Source: DASRLE01 sp963825315
GTDB taxonomy: Bacteria > Verrucomicrobiota > Verrucomicrobiia > Limisphaerales > Palsa-1400
Length of the DNA: 64,000 nucleotides
Reading direction: 5' to 3'
Assembly: GCA_963825315.1 (NCBI GenBank)
Contig: CAWGST010000005.1
Coordinates: 310,001-374,000, forward strand
A program made the position numbers and the translations under genes. The first letter of the stretch is position 1. Every line of letters begins with the position of its first letter. The notes under the pieces are model-generated. The model ran no database searches. It was not told where the DNA came from and saw only the letters and a program-made list of their open reading frames with translations. This document shows positions 18,178 through 27,128 of the stretch, one piece after another.

Positions 18178-19485
18178 TTAGACGTCCTGGATTTTGCCGA
18201 GCAGGTAAGTTTCGTAGGCGCTGAGGTCGAGCAACCCGTGCCCCGAGAGATTGAACAGGATCACGCGTTTCTTTCCCGCCTCGCGCGCCTGCTCCGCTTC
18301 CGCGATCACCGCCGCGATGGCATGGGCCGATTCCGGCGCGGGCACGATTCCTTCCGTGCGCGCAAAGAGCGTCCCGGCCTCGAACACCCTGGTCTGGTGG
18401 ATCGCCTGCGCCTCGATCAATCCCAGCTTGAGCGCGTGGCTGACCATCGGCGACATGCCGTGAAAGCGCAGCCCGCCCGCATGGATGGGCGGCGGCATGA
18501 ACTGGTGCCCCAGCGTGTACATCATGAGCAGCGGCGTCGTCTCCGCCGTGTCGCCAAAATCATACCGCAACTCCCCCTGCGTCATCGACGGGCAGGCGGA
18601 GGGTTCCACGGCGATGATGCGATATTTCTTCTTGTGCTTGATTTTCCCTTGCAGGAACGGGAAGGCCAGTCCCGCGAAATTGCTGCCGCCTCCGGCGCAG
18701 GCATAAATGGAATCCGGTTCCTCGCCCGCCATTTCCATCTGCCGGATCGCTTCCTGCCCGATCACCGTCTGGTGCAGGCAAACGTGGTTCAGCACGCTGC
18801 CCAGCGAATACTTCGTGTGCGGATGCGTCACGGTATCCTCGATCGCTTCGCTGATGGCCATGCCCAGGCTTCCGGAACAGTCCGGGTCTTCGGCCAGCAC
18901 TTTGCGGCCGTATTTGGTCTGATCGCTCGGACTCGCGTGAACCGTCGCCCCCCAGGTGTTCATCAGCATCCGGCGATACGGCTTCTGCTGGTAGCTGACC
19001 TTGACCATATAGACGTTGCATTCCAGTCCAAACCACTGGCAGGCCAGTGCCAGCGCCGATCCCCATTGGCCCGCGCCCGTTTCCGTCGCAATCCTCTTCG
19101 TGCCTGCGGCCTTGTTGAAGTAAGCCTGCGCAGCCGAAGTATTGACCTTGTGGCTGCCCGCGGGACTGGCCCCTTCATACTTGTAGTAGATGTGCGCCGG
19201 CGTTTTCAGCGCGCGCTCCAACCGCGCCGCCCGCAACAGCGGCGTCGGCCGCCACAGCGCATAGACCTCGCGCACCGGTTCCGGGATTTCCACCCACCGG
19301 TCCGGGCACATTTCCTGCCTCACCAGGTTCTCGGGAAAAAGCTGCGTCATCATCTCCAGCGACACTGGCTGGCGCGTGCCCGGATGCAGCGGCGGCGGAA
19401 GCGGTTCGGGAAAATCGGCCAGCAGATTGTACCATTGCTTGGGAATATCCGCCTGCGTCAACAAGAATCGGGTGGTTTGGCTCAT
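18178..19485 (-). CDS. trpB: Tryptophan synthase beta chain, TrpB2 type
   Basis: 435 residues, the length of the TrpB2 class. The PLP lysine is Lys113 in PAGSHKVNTSAAQ, and the phosphate-binding loop is ACAGGGSNFAGLAFP. The N-terminal extension with LPPPLHPGT and the block LWRPTPLLRA are typical of TrpB2. The enzyme joins indole and serine to give tryptophan. TrpB2 proteins often stand alone without trpA, as here, and may serve indole salvage; whether the genome also has a TrpB1 cannot be seen. Confidence 0.93.
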   Translation of the reverse strand: MSQTTRFLLTQADIPKQWYNLLADFPEPLPPPLHPGTRQPVSLEMMTQLFPENLVRQEMCPDRWVEIPEPVREVYALWRPTPLLRAARLERALKTPAHIYYKYEGASPAGSHKVNTSAAQAYFNKAAGTKRIATETGAGQWGSALALACQWFGLECNVYMVKVSYQQKPYRRMLMNTWGATVHASPSDQTKYGRKVLAEDPDCSGSLGMAISEAIEDTVTHPHTKYSLGSVLNHVCLHQTVIGQEAIRQMEMAGEEPDSIYACAGGGSNFAGLAFPFLQGKIKHKKKYRIIAVEPSACPSMTQGELRYDFGDTAETTPLLMMYTLGHQFMPPPIHAGGLRFHGMSPMVSHALKLGLIEAQAIHQTRVFEAGTLFARTEGIVPAPESAHAIAAVIAEAEQAREAGKKRVILFNLSGHGLLDLSAYETYLLGKIQDV

Positions 19486-19711
19486 AAAATCATGGGCATG
19501 CGTTGGTCGTGATGAATTTCATCAGCGTCATTCGTAAAATTTTGTCGAAATTACAATGTCTCCACCCTGCCAGACTTCTCATATTTTGCCAAATCCTTTG
19601 CAGTAATTGCGTTGGATTCTTTCGGGTTCAGGCCTGAATTGCACGGATTTTGGCATTTTTTAATTTTTTCCTCTATTCGATTGACAGACGGGCGGCGGCG
19701 CCCCGGGGCAA

Positions 19712-19739
19712 GGCTGAAGGCTGAAGGCTAAAGGCTGAA
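19712..19739. repeat. Four tandem GGCTGAA heptamers (reverse of TTCAGCC)
   Basis: Units at 19712, 19719, 19726 (variant GGCTAAA) and 19733. Same repeat as at 10436 and 22097 but in the opposite orientation. Confidence 0.85.
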
Positions 19740-19759
19740 ATTGGCTGGTTGGAAAACTT

Positions 19760-20370
19760 TGGACAAAAGGACGGAAGCAACCGCTTTGACCGGTTTTTGA
19801 TCCGGCCAAGCCTGAAATCAAATGCAAGTCATTACATTTCATAGTTTTAGGATTTAGCATTTCCCAGGCCTTCCTCAAAATCACTGCGACTGACTGCGAC
19901 TGACTGTGACGCGGTTTGACTGGGGCTCTGTCCGATTGGCGAGCATTTTGACCAGCAGCATTGGTTTCAGCCAGGTTAATCATGGGTTGACCCGCCTTCA
20001 CCGCAACGGCTACGGCGCGGCAAGCCCGCTTTGACTGGCACGGACGGCCAAGGACAGGCACAGATTTGATCTGGCAGAGTAACGGGGTTTTTCCGATTTT
20101 CCCGTCTTCGCGGCATCCTCCTTCGTTAAAACCACGCCGGACGAGACGGCTTCCGACTTCGCCGTAGCGGCTACGACGGACAAGACGGCGGGCAGGCCCG
20201 CCCCTCCCATATCTGCCTGCGTCATCACGATTTCTTAATTCATCCTTCATAATTCTGCCTTTCCCTTCCATCATGGCCTTAATGGGTCATTCATTAGACG
20301 AACATTACAGTTAAAACATTTATTCGTCAACAGATTTTTGAAAGATTTTTCAGAAAAGTTGTGTTTTTTT
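19760..20370. repeat. Dispersed intergenic repeat, copy B
   Basis: TTTGAC-type words recur, and the tail from 20292 (TTCATTAGACGAACATTACA) matches the tail of copy A (10498) base by base over most of 70 positions, ending with a shared GAAAAGTTGTG/GAAAATTGTG block. The middle differs and includes the palindromic CGCCGTAGCGGCTACGACGG part. Confidence 0.55.
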
Positions 20371-20677
20371 CAAATGGTTGTAACACGCTGTATTGCAATG
20401 ATTTATCAAAGGTCAAATGACCACGGGGACAAAGAAGAGAGTTTTTGAACCGCGAAATACTCGGAATACACGAACCCCGAAAGCTTTCGGGGAAGGGGGC
20501 TGCATAATGGCCGCGAAGGAACTCAAAGAGCGCAAAGACGGGGGCGTGAATTTTTATTTTTTGTGTTCTGTGCGTTCTTTTGTGGATGAACGTGTCTTCC
20601 CTTTTACGCGTAGTTGGCGTGGTTCGCGGTTTAATGAATCCGGTTCATCCGTCCGCCTTTAGGCCATAAAGTTCATT

Positions 20678-22225
20678 GTGCGTTCCGGCCTCTTTTCGGA
20701 TTTGTTGCTGGACAGAGCGGGCGGGGTGCGGCAGACAAAATGTGGACATGCAAGGAACCGACCCCTTTCCGATATTTACGCCTTTGGCGCGCTGCTCTAT
20801 GAAATGCTGACCGGGGAACCTCCTTATGCCGGTCGCAGCACCAATGATATCCGCAAGCAGATTCTGGCCGGTCCGCCCAAACCCATCCGAGCCAGGAATC
20901 CCGGGGCCGACGCCGGCCTTGTCGCGGTGGCGGAAGGGGCCATGGCCCGTGAACTGCGTGATCGCTACGCCGACATGGCAGACGTCTTGGCCGACCTGGA
21001 GCGGATCAACGCGGGAAAAGCGACGGTCGGACCCCATGGTATTTCGCGCCGTGTAAAGCAGATCCCCGCATCGCTGTGGATTCCCGCCGGTCTGGTCATG
21101 ATCTCACTTGGACTTTGGCTGCTATGGCCACCCGCGCCCGCAAAAGGGCCTGCAACCAATCCGCCAGTGATCAATCCGCCCGTGACATCCGCGCCGCCGC
21201 CTCTCCCTCCGCCTGTACGGGAGCCTTTTCCATCCGTGGTTCCACAGAGCCAATGGCGGGTTTCGATATTGGCCGGACAGCCCGGCGCTTACGGCAGCGC
21301 CGACGGCGCGGCGTCTGACGCCCGCTTTCAATCGCCCGGAGGCATTGCAGTTGACACATCCGGGAATGTCTATGTCGCGGACACGGGGAACAACACCATT
21401 CGCAAGATCGCCCGCGGCGGCCCGGTCAACACCCTGGCCGGGCTGGCGGGCAAGCCGGGCCGTGCTGACGGGAACGGGAACGCCGCCCGCTTCCTGGCTC
21501 CGCTGGGCATTGCGGTGGACCGCGCGGGCAACATCTACGTTGCGGAATTTGCCAGCGACATTATTCGCAAGATAACCCCCGAAGGAGTAGTCAGCACCCT
21601 GGCCGGTTCAGCCGGCAATCCCGGCAGCATAGACGGCACGGGCGACAACGCCCACTTCCGCAATCCCTGGAGCGTTGCAGTTGACTCCACCGGCAATGTG
21701 TACGTGGCTGACAAAAGCAATTTTACCATCCGCCAGATCACTCCGACCGGCCGCGTCAGCACCTTCGCCGGTTTTCCCAGAATCCCAGGCGACACCGACG
21801 GCCCCGGCAGCTACGCCCGATTCCGCGACCCTCATGGCATTGCGGTTGATTCCGCTGGAAACATCTACGTTGCCGACACCGGCAACAGCACCGTCCGCAA
21901 GATTAGTTCCTTTGGCATGGTTAAAACGTTGGCCGGCACGGCGCGCAGCCCCGGAAACCTCGATGGCATCGGGAACAAGGCCCGCTTTTCCAACATCCAA
22001 AGCGTGGTGGCAGGCGACGGCGGCGACATTTATGTGCTGGACGGAGACCTCATCCGCAAAATCACCCCAGCGGGCGTAGTTACAACCCTGCTTCACTTCA
22101 GCCTTCAGCCTTCAGCCTTCAGCCTTCTACTTCATCCCACAGGCATTGCAGTGGATAGCATGGGCAACCTGTATCTTGTCGAAGGCATGAACAACGTGAT
22201 CTGGCAGGCAGCACCGCCCAAGTGA
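20678..22225 (+). CDS. NHL-repeat propeller with a truncated protein-kinase domain
   Basis: 515 residues as read from GTG at 20678; the true start is uncertain. Residues 31-105 are the C-lobe of a Ser/Thr kinase (LSDIYAFGALLYEMLTGEPP, then LRDRYADMADVLADL). The N-lobe, the HRD catalytic loop and DFG are missing, so it cannot phosphorylate. A membrane segment follows (about 130-147, LWIPAGLVMISLGLWLLW), then a Pro-rich linker and five or six NHL repeats of about 55 residues (FQSPGGIAVDTSGNVYVADT, NNTIRKI). The propeller should lie outside the cytoplasm. Full kinase-NHL fusions are known in this phylum; here the front has been lost, and the sequence before residue 30 does not resemble a kinase. 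Near the C-terminus a TTCAGCC repeat interrupts the NHL pattern. It may be a decaying gene. Confidence 0.7.
   Translation: MRSGLFSDLLLDRAGGVRQTKCGHARNRPLSDIYAFGALLYEMLTGEPPYAGRSTNDIRKQILAGPPKPIRARNPGADAGLVAVAEGAMARELRDRYADMADVLADLERINAGKATVGPHGISRRVKQIPASLWIPAGLVMISLGLWLLWPPAPAKGPATNPPVINPPVTSAPPPLPPPVREPFPSVVPQSQWRVSILAGQPGAYGSADGAASDARFQSPGGIAVDTSGNVYVADTGNNTIRKIARGGPVNTLAGLAGKPGRADGNGNAARFLAPLGIAVDRAGNIYVAEFASDIIRKITPEGVVSTLAGSAGNPGSIDGTGDNAHFRNPWSVAVDSTGNVYVADKSNFTIRQITPTGRVSTFAGFPRIPGDTDGPGSYARFRDPHGIAVDSAGNIYVADTGNSTVRKISSFGMVKTLAGTARSPGNLDGIGNKARFSNIQSVVAGDGGDIYVLDGDLIRKITPAGVVTTLLHFSLQPSAFSLLLHPTGIAVDSMGNLYLVEGMNNVIWQAAPPK
22097..22124 (+). repeat. Four tandem TTCAGCC heptamers inside the NHL gene
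   Basis: Exact units at 22097, 22104, 22111 and 22118. They are read through as HFSLQPSAFSLL in the NHL protein, where a normal repeat would have an AGSxGxxG-type loop. Confidence 0.85.
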
Positions 22226-22295
22226 ATTTGCCACCAACCGGTAGGGCAACTCGGCGCCATAGCATTGGCGACGGCGGGCGTCGAACCCCTTCATA

Positions 22296-22532
22296 TCATA
22301 ATTCGTCACCTGGCAAGGGCGGCACATCCGGCGAGGCAGCCAGATACTTTTCAAAATCTTCACGGCGTCCAGCGGCAGCCTCGCGCCGCAGGTAATCCAT
22401 CGTCATTACAACCGCCAGTTTTTCACCAGCGGCGCTGGCGAGGAATTGGCTCACCGAGTAGCCCTCGCGCGCCGCGAGGTCTTCGATGGTCTTTTTTAAC
22501 GACTCCGGCAATTGGATGGTCAGGGTGCTCAT
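22296..22532 (-). CDS. Small ribbon-helix-helix-like protein, probable antitoxin
   Basis: 78 residues. The start MSTLTIQLPESLKKTIEDLA followed by GYSVSQFLASAAGEKLA is the strand-helix-helix pattern of MetJ/Arc/HicB-type DNA-binding antitoxins. Its start overlaps the stop of the PIN gene by 4 bases (ATGA), so the two are translated together. Here the toxin comes first, the reverse of the usual vapBC order. Its role as antitoxin and self-repressor is inferred from that pairing. Confidence 0.72.
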   Translation of the reverse strand: MSTLTIQLPESLKKTIEDLAAREGYSVSQFLASAAGEKLAVVMTMDYLRREAAAGRREDFEKYLAASPDVPPLPGDEL

Positions 22533-22951
22533 GATTTCTTTCGTATCAGGCTCAAATATTCACGGGGCGACAGCGCAACCACGCCAAGCTGCTCCGAGCC
22601 GTGAAAATCTTTCACATTATGCGTCACAATATACTGGCAACCCGCCGCAAAAGCCAGTTCCAACACCATGTCATCGTCCGGGTCTGCGAGAAATGGTCTC
22701 CAAAGGAAATGGATTTCCTGCAAATGCGCCTGGCTGGCAAGATAGCGCAAATACCGGCGGGCGTCTTCGGCAGTGTCGCCGGGCGGCAGATTCTCGGCGC
22801 GTGTCAGCACTCCCTGCCACTCGGTATAAAGCCCCACCGAGAGGCAAAACTGGAATTCGGGCGCTGGAATGGAACTGATGAGCGCGAAACTCGCGCCCTC
22901 CCGGGAACGGGCCGCAGCCACCAGCACACTGGTGTCGAAAACTACTCTCAT
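22529..22951 (-). CDS. PIN-domain protein, probable toxin (COG1569-like)
   Basis: 140 residues from Met at 22951; the longer frame to 23002 adds a poor N-terminus. The start MRVVFDTSVLVAA carries the first PIN aspartate, LADPDDDMVLELAFAAG the middle acidic group and YIVTHNVKDF the last aspartate, so the metal site for RNase activity looks complete. It belongs to the PIN group often called putative toxin COG1569. It is followed, with a 4-base overlap, by the ribbon-helix-helix-like gene. Confidence 0.8.
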   Translation of the reverse strand: MRVVFDTSVLVAAARSREGASFALISSIPAPEFQFCLSVGLYTEWQGVLTRAENLPPGDTAEDARRYLRYLASQAHLQEIHFLWRPFLADPDDDMVLELAFAAGCQYIVTHNVKDFHGSEQLGVVALSPREYLSLIRKKS

Positions 22952-23365
22952 TTCGCGGAGTCCACGATTTTGACTTTCTCTGCCGTCAGGCCAAAATGTC
23001 AAGCTGATACCGGCGGCGGTGAAAGCGCAAATGCGCTGAAGGAATCAGAGTTTTTAACCGCGAAACAGAAATACGCACGGAACTCAACCCCGAAAGCTTT
23101 TGCTTACTGTCAAAAGTGGGAATTGACCGTTTACCTTTTCGACCACGAAAAATGCCCAAACAATTTGACTTCTCAATTTTCAATTCTCAATTTTCCTCAT
23201 CCTCCTCTTCGGAAATAAAAATCTGCGATGGCGCGGGACCCGTTTATGACCCGTTTAGGATTGAGGGATAGACTATCTGGCAGCCAACTGCCGAGCATAG
23301 GTGATTTCCCGGCTGCCCACAGGGCGCACTTGCGCAGCTTCCAGAGTGGCCACTGCGACGGCTTC
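22952..23365. other. Intergenic region
   Basis: About 410 bases without a supported gene. It includes filler (AACCGCGAAACAGAAATACG, CCCCGAAAGCTTTTG) related to that at 20445-20495, and a TCAATTTTCAATTCTCAATT run. No promoter was identified with confidence. Confidence 0.5.
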
Positions 23366-24256
23366 CTATTGCTCGCGATCAATTGCTGCGGCTGCCGTCT
23401 GCAATATAAGCAACATTTCTGGAGTGGCGCCCCCGGCCAGCCTTTTCAGTTCCTCGGCGTTTTCGGGATTGTCCACTCGCAAGGTTTGAGTTCCATATTG
23501 ATCGAGACGCTGGCCCGGCGGCAGGTCGTCTGAGCGTGGAATTCCATTTATTGCAAATGCCCACTTTCCTTGCCGCGAAGCTTTGATATCTCCGGCATAG
23601 GTATAGCGCAATCCGATTGAAGCGGATTCTTTAATCAAAATCCGTTCTCGGCCGTTTACTTGTCCCATTTTAATGTGCGCCTTCGCCAAAATATGCTTCG
23701 CATTCGGCAGGGACAGGATTTGATCTATCTTTCGGGAGATGTCTGGGTCAACTCCTTGTTGGCGCAGATACTCATCCATCGGAACCCGAACATATCGAGG
23801 TTCCGTCAATTCTGCTTTGGCGGTGAATTCCGCGTCTCCACTCGTCGAAGTCTTTTCCATCACCTTGATTGAAACATCGGTGATTTTCGAGCCAGTTTTA
23901 CTCAAACTCGACTCGACTAATGACTTGGCTTCTCCCCACGGGATTCTATTTTGAAAACAGGTAAAAGCCCAAAATCCCCCCAGTGCAACAACCACAGCCG
24001 CCGCGACCCCGATCCACGCTTTCTTGGCCCTCGCGCTTATCGGCTGAATGGCGTCGTTTGCGTTTACAGGTATTTGATCGTTCTCCGGCTGAGATTGAGG
24101 ACTCGGCTTCCAACTGTCCGCCGCAGGAGGAGGTGGCGGAGGAGGCGGAGGCGGATTCACAGGCGCACTCGGCGGTGGTGGGGGTGGCGGACGCCTGCCC
24201 GTTGTTTTATCATCGGATGGTTCAGAGTCCGAGAGTGGTGGTGGTGTCCAAGCCAT
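23366..24256 (-). CDS. Proline-rich single-pass membrane protein, unknown function
   Basis: 296 residues from Met at 24256 (MAWTPPPLSDSEP). The cytoplasmic N-terminus (1-85) is very proline-rich with two poly-Pro runs; one membrane segment follows (about 97-115, WIGVAAAVVVALGGFWAF), and the remaining 180 residues face outward. Nothing in the outer part is recognised (blocks such as YVRVPMDEYLRQQGVDPDIS). Poly-Pro tracts can be partners for GYF domains, and the two upstream genes encode GYF_2 domains; a physical link is only a suggestion. The start overlaps nothing; the stop of the upstream gene is 4 bases away, so the two are surely in one transcript. It is the last gene of the six-gene cluster. 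Confidence 0.7.
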   Translation of the reverse strand: MAWTPPPLSDSEPSDDKTTGRRPPPPPPPSAPVNPPPPPPPPPPAADSWKPSPQSQPENDQIPVNANDAIQPISARAKKAWIGVAAAVVVALGGFWAFTCFQNRIPWGEAKSLVESSLSKTGSKITDVSIKVMEKTSTSGDAEFTAKAELTEPRYVRVPMDEYLRQQGVDPDISRKIDQILSLPNAKHILAKAHIKMGQVNGRERILIKESASIGLRYTYAGDIKASRQGKWAFAINGIPRSDDLPPGQRLDQYGTQTLRVDNPENAEELKRLAGGATPEMLLILQTAAAAIDREQ

Positions 24257-24260
24257 AAGA

Positions 24261-25061
24261 TTAGGGTTTCGTTTGGTTCTGTTTAATTTCAATCCATGTA
24301 CTCCATGCCGCACCACCTTCGACGATTACTTTGGTGTCTGGTTTTAACTCACCTGACTTTTCCAGTGCCAATAGTTCGGCATAATCAACCGGCCCTTTAG
24401 GCTGGCTTTGAGCGTCGGCGTAATAATATTTCGTGCTGGTGGTTGCTGGTGGAGGTGGGACGGATGCCGCGCTTGACTGGGATCGAGGCGGTGGTGGCGG
24501 CGGCCTATTTAAGTGTTGTGGAGCTGAGAAGCCTTGAAGCTTGGCTTGAATAAGCCGGCAAACTCCAGCCGCGGCCTGCTCATCAATATTATGTCCCTCA
24601 ATAATAGAGCGCTTGAACTTAATTTCCCGGCTGTCTCCTCCGATGTCGCAAAAGCCCACTTTCAGTGTTTTGTTGAGGGAATAATAGATAATACCAACAA
24701 GGATACCCACAAGAATGCCAACAAAAATGCCCGCCAGAATACCCGAAATCGCCACTGGCATGAATATGACAAAACCAACGACAACTCCCAATATAAAGGC
24801 TTCCTTCCAAGGCTTGATGTAGCCGTAAAACGTTGTGCAAACATTCTCCAACGGAGTATGACATTCAAACAGTCCGGCCCACGAATTTTCGACGAACGAA
24901 ATTTTGCCCACGCTGACTTTCAATTCAACCGTAGGGCTGATGCCGATCAAATTGAATATCCAGGAAATCAGCCCGTCAGTTCTTCCTGCAATGTGGACAT
25001 AATTACCGTTTTCATCTGGGATTTCCGATGCATGCCATGACTTGATTACTAATGTGTTCAT
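24261..25061 (-). CDS. Membrane protein with C-terminal GYF_2 domain
   Basis: 266 residues. The N-terminal 85 residues are soluble (IKSWHASEIPDENGNYVHIA). The membrane part (about 88-130) is a Gly-rich repeat, GILAGIFVGILVGILVGIIY, encoded by a 12-base tandem-like pattern. After a Pro-rich linker, the C-terminus is a GYF_2/DUF4339 domain (TKYYYADAQSQPKGPVDYAE ... VIVEGGAAWSTW). GYF_2 domains are thought to bind proline-rich or other protein partners. It lies between the other GYF_2 gene and the poly-Pro protein gene on one strand. The domain is the same as at the N-terminus of the next upstream gene, so the two proteins may share a partner. Confidence 0.75.
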   Translation of the reverse strand: MNTLVIKSWHASEIPDENGNYVHIAGRTDGLISWIFNLIGISPTVELKVSVGKISFVENSWAGLFECHTPLENVCTTFYGYIKPWKEAFILGVVVGFVIFMPVAISGILAGIFVGILVGILVGIIYYSLNKTLKVGFCDIGGDSREIKFKRSIIEGHNIDEQAAAGVCRLIQAKLQGFSAPQHLNRPPPPPPRSQSSAASVPPPPATTSTKYYYADAQSQPKGPVDYAELLALEKSGELKPDTKVIVEGGAAWSTWIEIKQNQTKP

Positions 25062-25111
25062 TTTAAGTTGGTGGCTTCTGGATTATGGTCGCTTTTTTGC
25101 TTCATTAAGTT

Positions 25112-26197
25112 CTACGACGTTTGCTTATCCAACTTTGCTGGAATCACTAAAACCGCCCGGACGAATTCCAATCCCAGATTCAGCAGCAAAAACCCCAAAT
25201 AGGCGATAATGGGCAGCAAGCAAGCGAAGAGCAACAGGCCGAGTCCTAAATAATTCCCGCCAAACGTACCCAACAGTCCAAGGAGCGGAAATGGAGAGCC
25301 AAAGCCTTCAAACATTCCAATTGAATTTTCTTTGAAAGAGAAGATAATCAGTAAATTGGCGGCCATGCCGCCAAATAGAAAGAATATCGGTACCAGCTTG
25401 AGCCCCGCTTTAAAGAAAAAGCCGAGAATGCCAACCGCTTCCTCGCCAGCGCTGCCCTCCCCAACGATGACATTGACCACTTTCGGATTGAAAGCAAGGG
25501 CGCCCAAGTACAGCAGAATTGTCGAATAGAACAATGCTGGAATAATTACCACAAAGGAATTCGTGCCGCCGAGACGAATTCCTATGATGAGTCCACTCAC
25601 CCATACAGACAAAGCGGCCGGCAGCGCGAGAAGGCCGCAACATTCTAAAAATGCCTTTGATGAGATCCGGTGCGGCGTGTTGGCGATGAGGGTGTCGCCG
25701 GCTCCGAGAAATCTCATGGCCACAAACTGCCCAATGGCCAGCGCAATTACGAATCCGATTCCCACCAGCGCTGGAACCAACTCGTTCCTCTTGATTGCGA
25801 TCACAATGCAATAAATCAAGCCCAGTGCCCCGCCAGACAAAATCGCAAAGTGGCCAGCGTTGCGATCATAGAGAAGCGAGCGATTGACGAATCCTTCATT
25901 CAACAAGGCGCTGACGTGCTTCAGGGCGTTGGCAACAAAATCGCCCAAGACCGTGCGACTGAACGGAAGCAGGCTGCCGCCTTGAACCCGATTGCTGAAC
26001 GGGCGCTGGTCGGAGCCTGGTATAGCTCTTGGATATCCAGGGGCGACGAAAGCCGACAAAGGTTTCCATTCGCTGCCGCCCTCCGGGACAACCATCGGAT
26101 CGCTTTTCAACGCGCCGGCCTTAACCAGCGCCTGCAATTCCTCCAGCGACACCGGTCCAGCAGTTTTGTTCTGTGCGTCTGCGTAGTAGTATTTCAT
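25112..26197 (-). CDS. Polytopic membrane protein with N-terminal GYF_2 domain
   Basis: 361 residues. Residues 1-52 are a GYF_2/DUF4339 domain (MKYYYADAQNKTAGPVSLEE ... VVPEGGSEWKPL). About six or seven membrane segments follow, e.g. FAILSGGALGLIYCIVIA, LVGIGFVIALAIGQFVAM, LLALPAALSVWVSGLIIG and LLGTFGGNYLGLGLLLFA. The transmembrane part is not recognised; Yip1/RDD-like folds are possible. The gene is 50 bases upstream of the second GYF_2 gene. Confidence 0.75.
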   Translation of the reverse strand: MKYYYADAQNKTAGPVSLEELQALVKAGALKSDPMVVPEGGSEWKPLSAFVAPGYPRAIPGSDQRPFSNRVQGGSLLPFSRTVLGDFVANALKHVSALLNEGFVNRSLLYDRNAGHFAILSGGALGLIYCIVIAIKRNELVPALVGIGFVIALAIGQFVAMRFLGAGDTLIANTPHRISSKAFLECCGLLALPAALSVWVSGLIIGIRLGGTNSFVVIIPALFYSTILLYLGALAFNPKVVNVIVGEGSAGEEAVGILGFFFKAGLKLVPIFFLFGGMAANLLIIFSFKENSIGMFEGFGSPFPLLGLLGTFGGNYLGLGLLLFACLLPIIAYLGFLLLNLGLEFVRAVLVIPAKLDKQTS

Positions 26198-26276
26198 AAA
26201 ATTTCCAGTCTGTACTCATTCATATGTATTTTTAGGCGGTTTATGCTCCGAAGCAATTGACCATAGAGAGAGTTAT

Positions 26277-27101
26277 TTACCTGAGATTATTTTTCATGCA
26301 TTTGATGACTTCTGGATCAACAGGAGGATTGGCTTGTTGCGCGGCGTCGATGTCTTGCGGGCTGAATTTGGAATTCGTTTCCTTGATCTGAGCGATGAGG
26401 GTCTCGGCTTTAACGCCGGAACTGCTGAGCATCTTGATCTCCTCCACAGTCAGCGGAGCCTGGGCCGGTTCGTCTTTTGGCTCGGAGGCCGTGGTGCCGC
26501 TGCCAGTACGAGGGAGGTTTCCAGGCGGATTAGCAACCACACCGCCTTCCAACATGGGCAAGTAACTTTGCGCCAACCGGTTGCCTTGCTCGGCGGCTTT
26601 GCGACACCATTGCACGGCTTCCGCCCGGTTCCGCGCAACGCCTCTGCCAAGCGCATAGCAGACGCCCAGGCGATATTGTGCCTGTGCATAGCCTTGCCCG
26701 GCAGACAGCCTATACCATTGCACGGCTCTCGCGTAGTCCCACGGAACGCCTCTGCCAGTCGCATAGCAGTATCCCAAGCGATATTGCGCCGGTGCGTAGC
26801 CTTGCTCCGCGGAGAGGCGATACCATTTCACGGCTTCCATGATGTCCCGCGGAACGCCCCTGCCATTCGCATGGTAGGAACCCAGGATGTACTGAGCTAC
26901 TGGGTCTCCTTGCCCAGCTTTTTGTCTTATTATTTGGACTTGATAGTTGCCGGCGACGGGCGGTGGCAATGACGCCGGGGGCGGTGCCGAAACGGGATTG
27001 GGATTGAACACAGGCGGCCCAGTCTGAACGACACATCCCGTTGCCAACACGAGTCCCGCTGAAACAACGGCCACACTAAAAGTTCCAGAAATAATCTTCA
27101 T
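26277..27101 (-). CDS. Sel1-repeat lipoprotein with C-terminal helical module
   Basis: 274 residues. Lipoprotein signal with lipobox LATGC near residue 23. Residues 55-170 are Sel1 repeats of 36 residues (AQYRLGYCYATGRGVPWDYA, RAVQWYRLSAGQGY, then the same again), about three and a half copies; such repeats usually mediate protein contacts. The last 57 residues (VEEIKMLSSSGVKAETLIAQ ... VDPEVIKCMKNN) are a helical module almost the same as the end of the next upstream protein. It is probably held in the outer or inner membrane by its lipid. It is 27 bases behind the glycine-zipper gene. Confidence 0.85.
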   Translation of the reverse strand: MKIISGTFSVAVVSAGLVLATGCVVQTGPPVFNPNPVSAPPPASLPPPVAGNYQVQIIRQKAGQGDPVAQYILGSYHANGRGVPRDIMEAVKWYRLSAEQGYAPAQYRLGYCYATGRGVPWDYARAVQWYRLSAGQGYAQAQYRLGVCYALGRGVARNRAEAVQWCRKAAEQGNRLAQSYLPMLEGGVVANPPGNLPRTGSGTTASEPKDEPAQAPLTVEEIKMLSSSGVKAETLIAQIKETNSKFSPQDIDAAQQANPPVDPEVIKCMKNNLR

Positions 27102-27128
27102 TGTTTTTCTCCATTTGACTGTCTCAGT

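Larger units (their letters stand above)
19486..20677. other. Long intergenic region with dispersed repeats
   Basis: No supported gene in 1.2 kb. It holds four GGCTGAA units (19712-19739), a TTTGAC-rich part related to 10000-10560, a palindromic piece (CGCCGTAGCGGCTACGACGG near 20160), an AT-rich tail, and filler of the kind that translates as EPRNTRNTRT (about 20445-20475). The frames at 19660-20274 (minus) and 20417-20662 (plus) are made of this repeat material. Confidence 0.6.

Noticed and set aside
20417..20662. 81-residue frame with EPRNTRNTRT
   Set aside because: Translated intergenic filler that recurs in such genomes.
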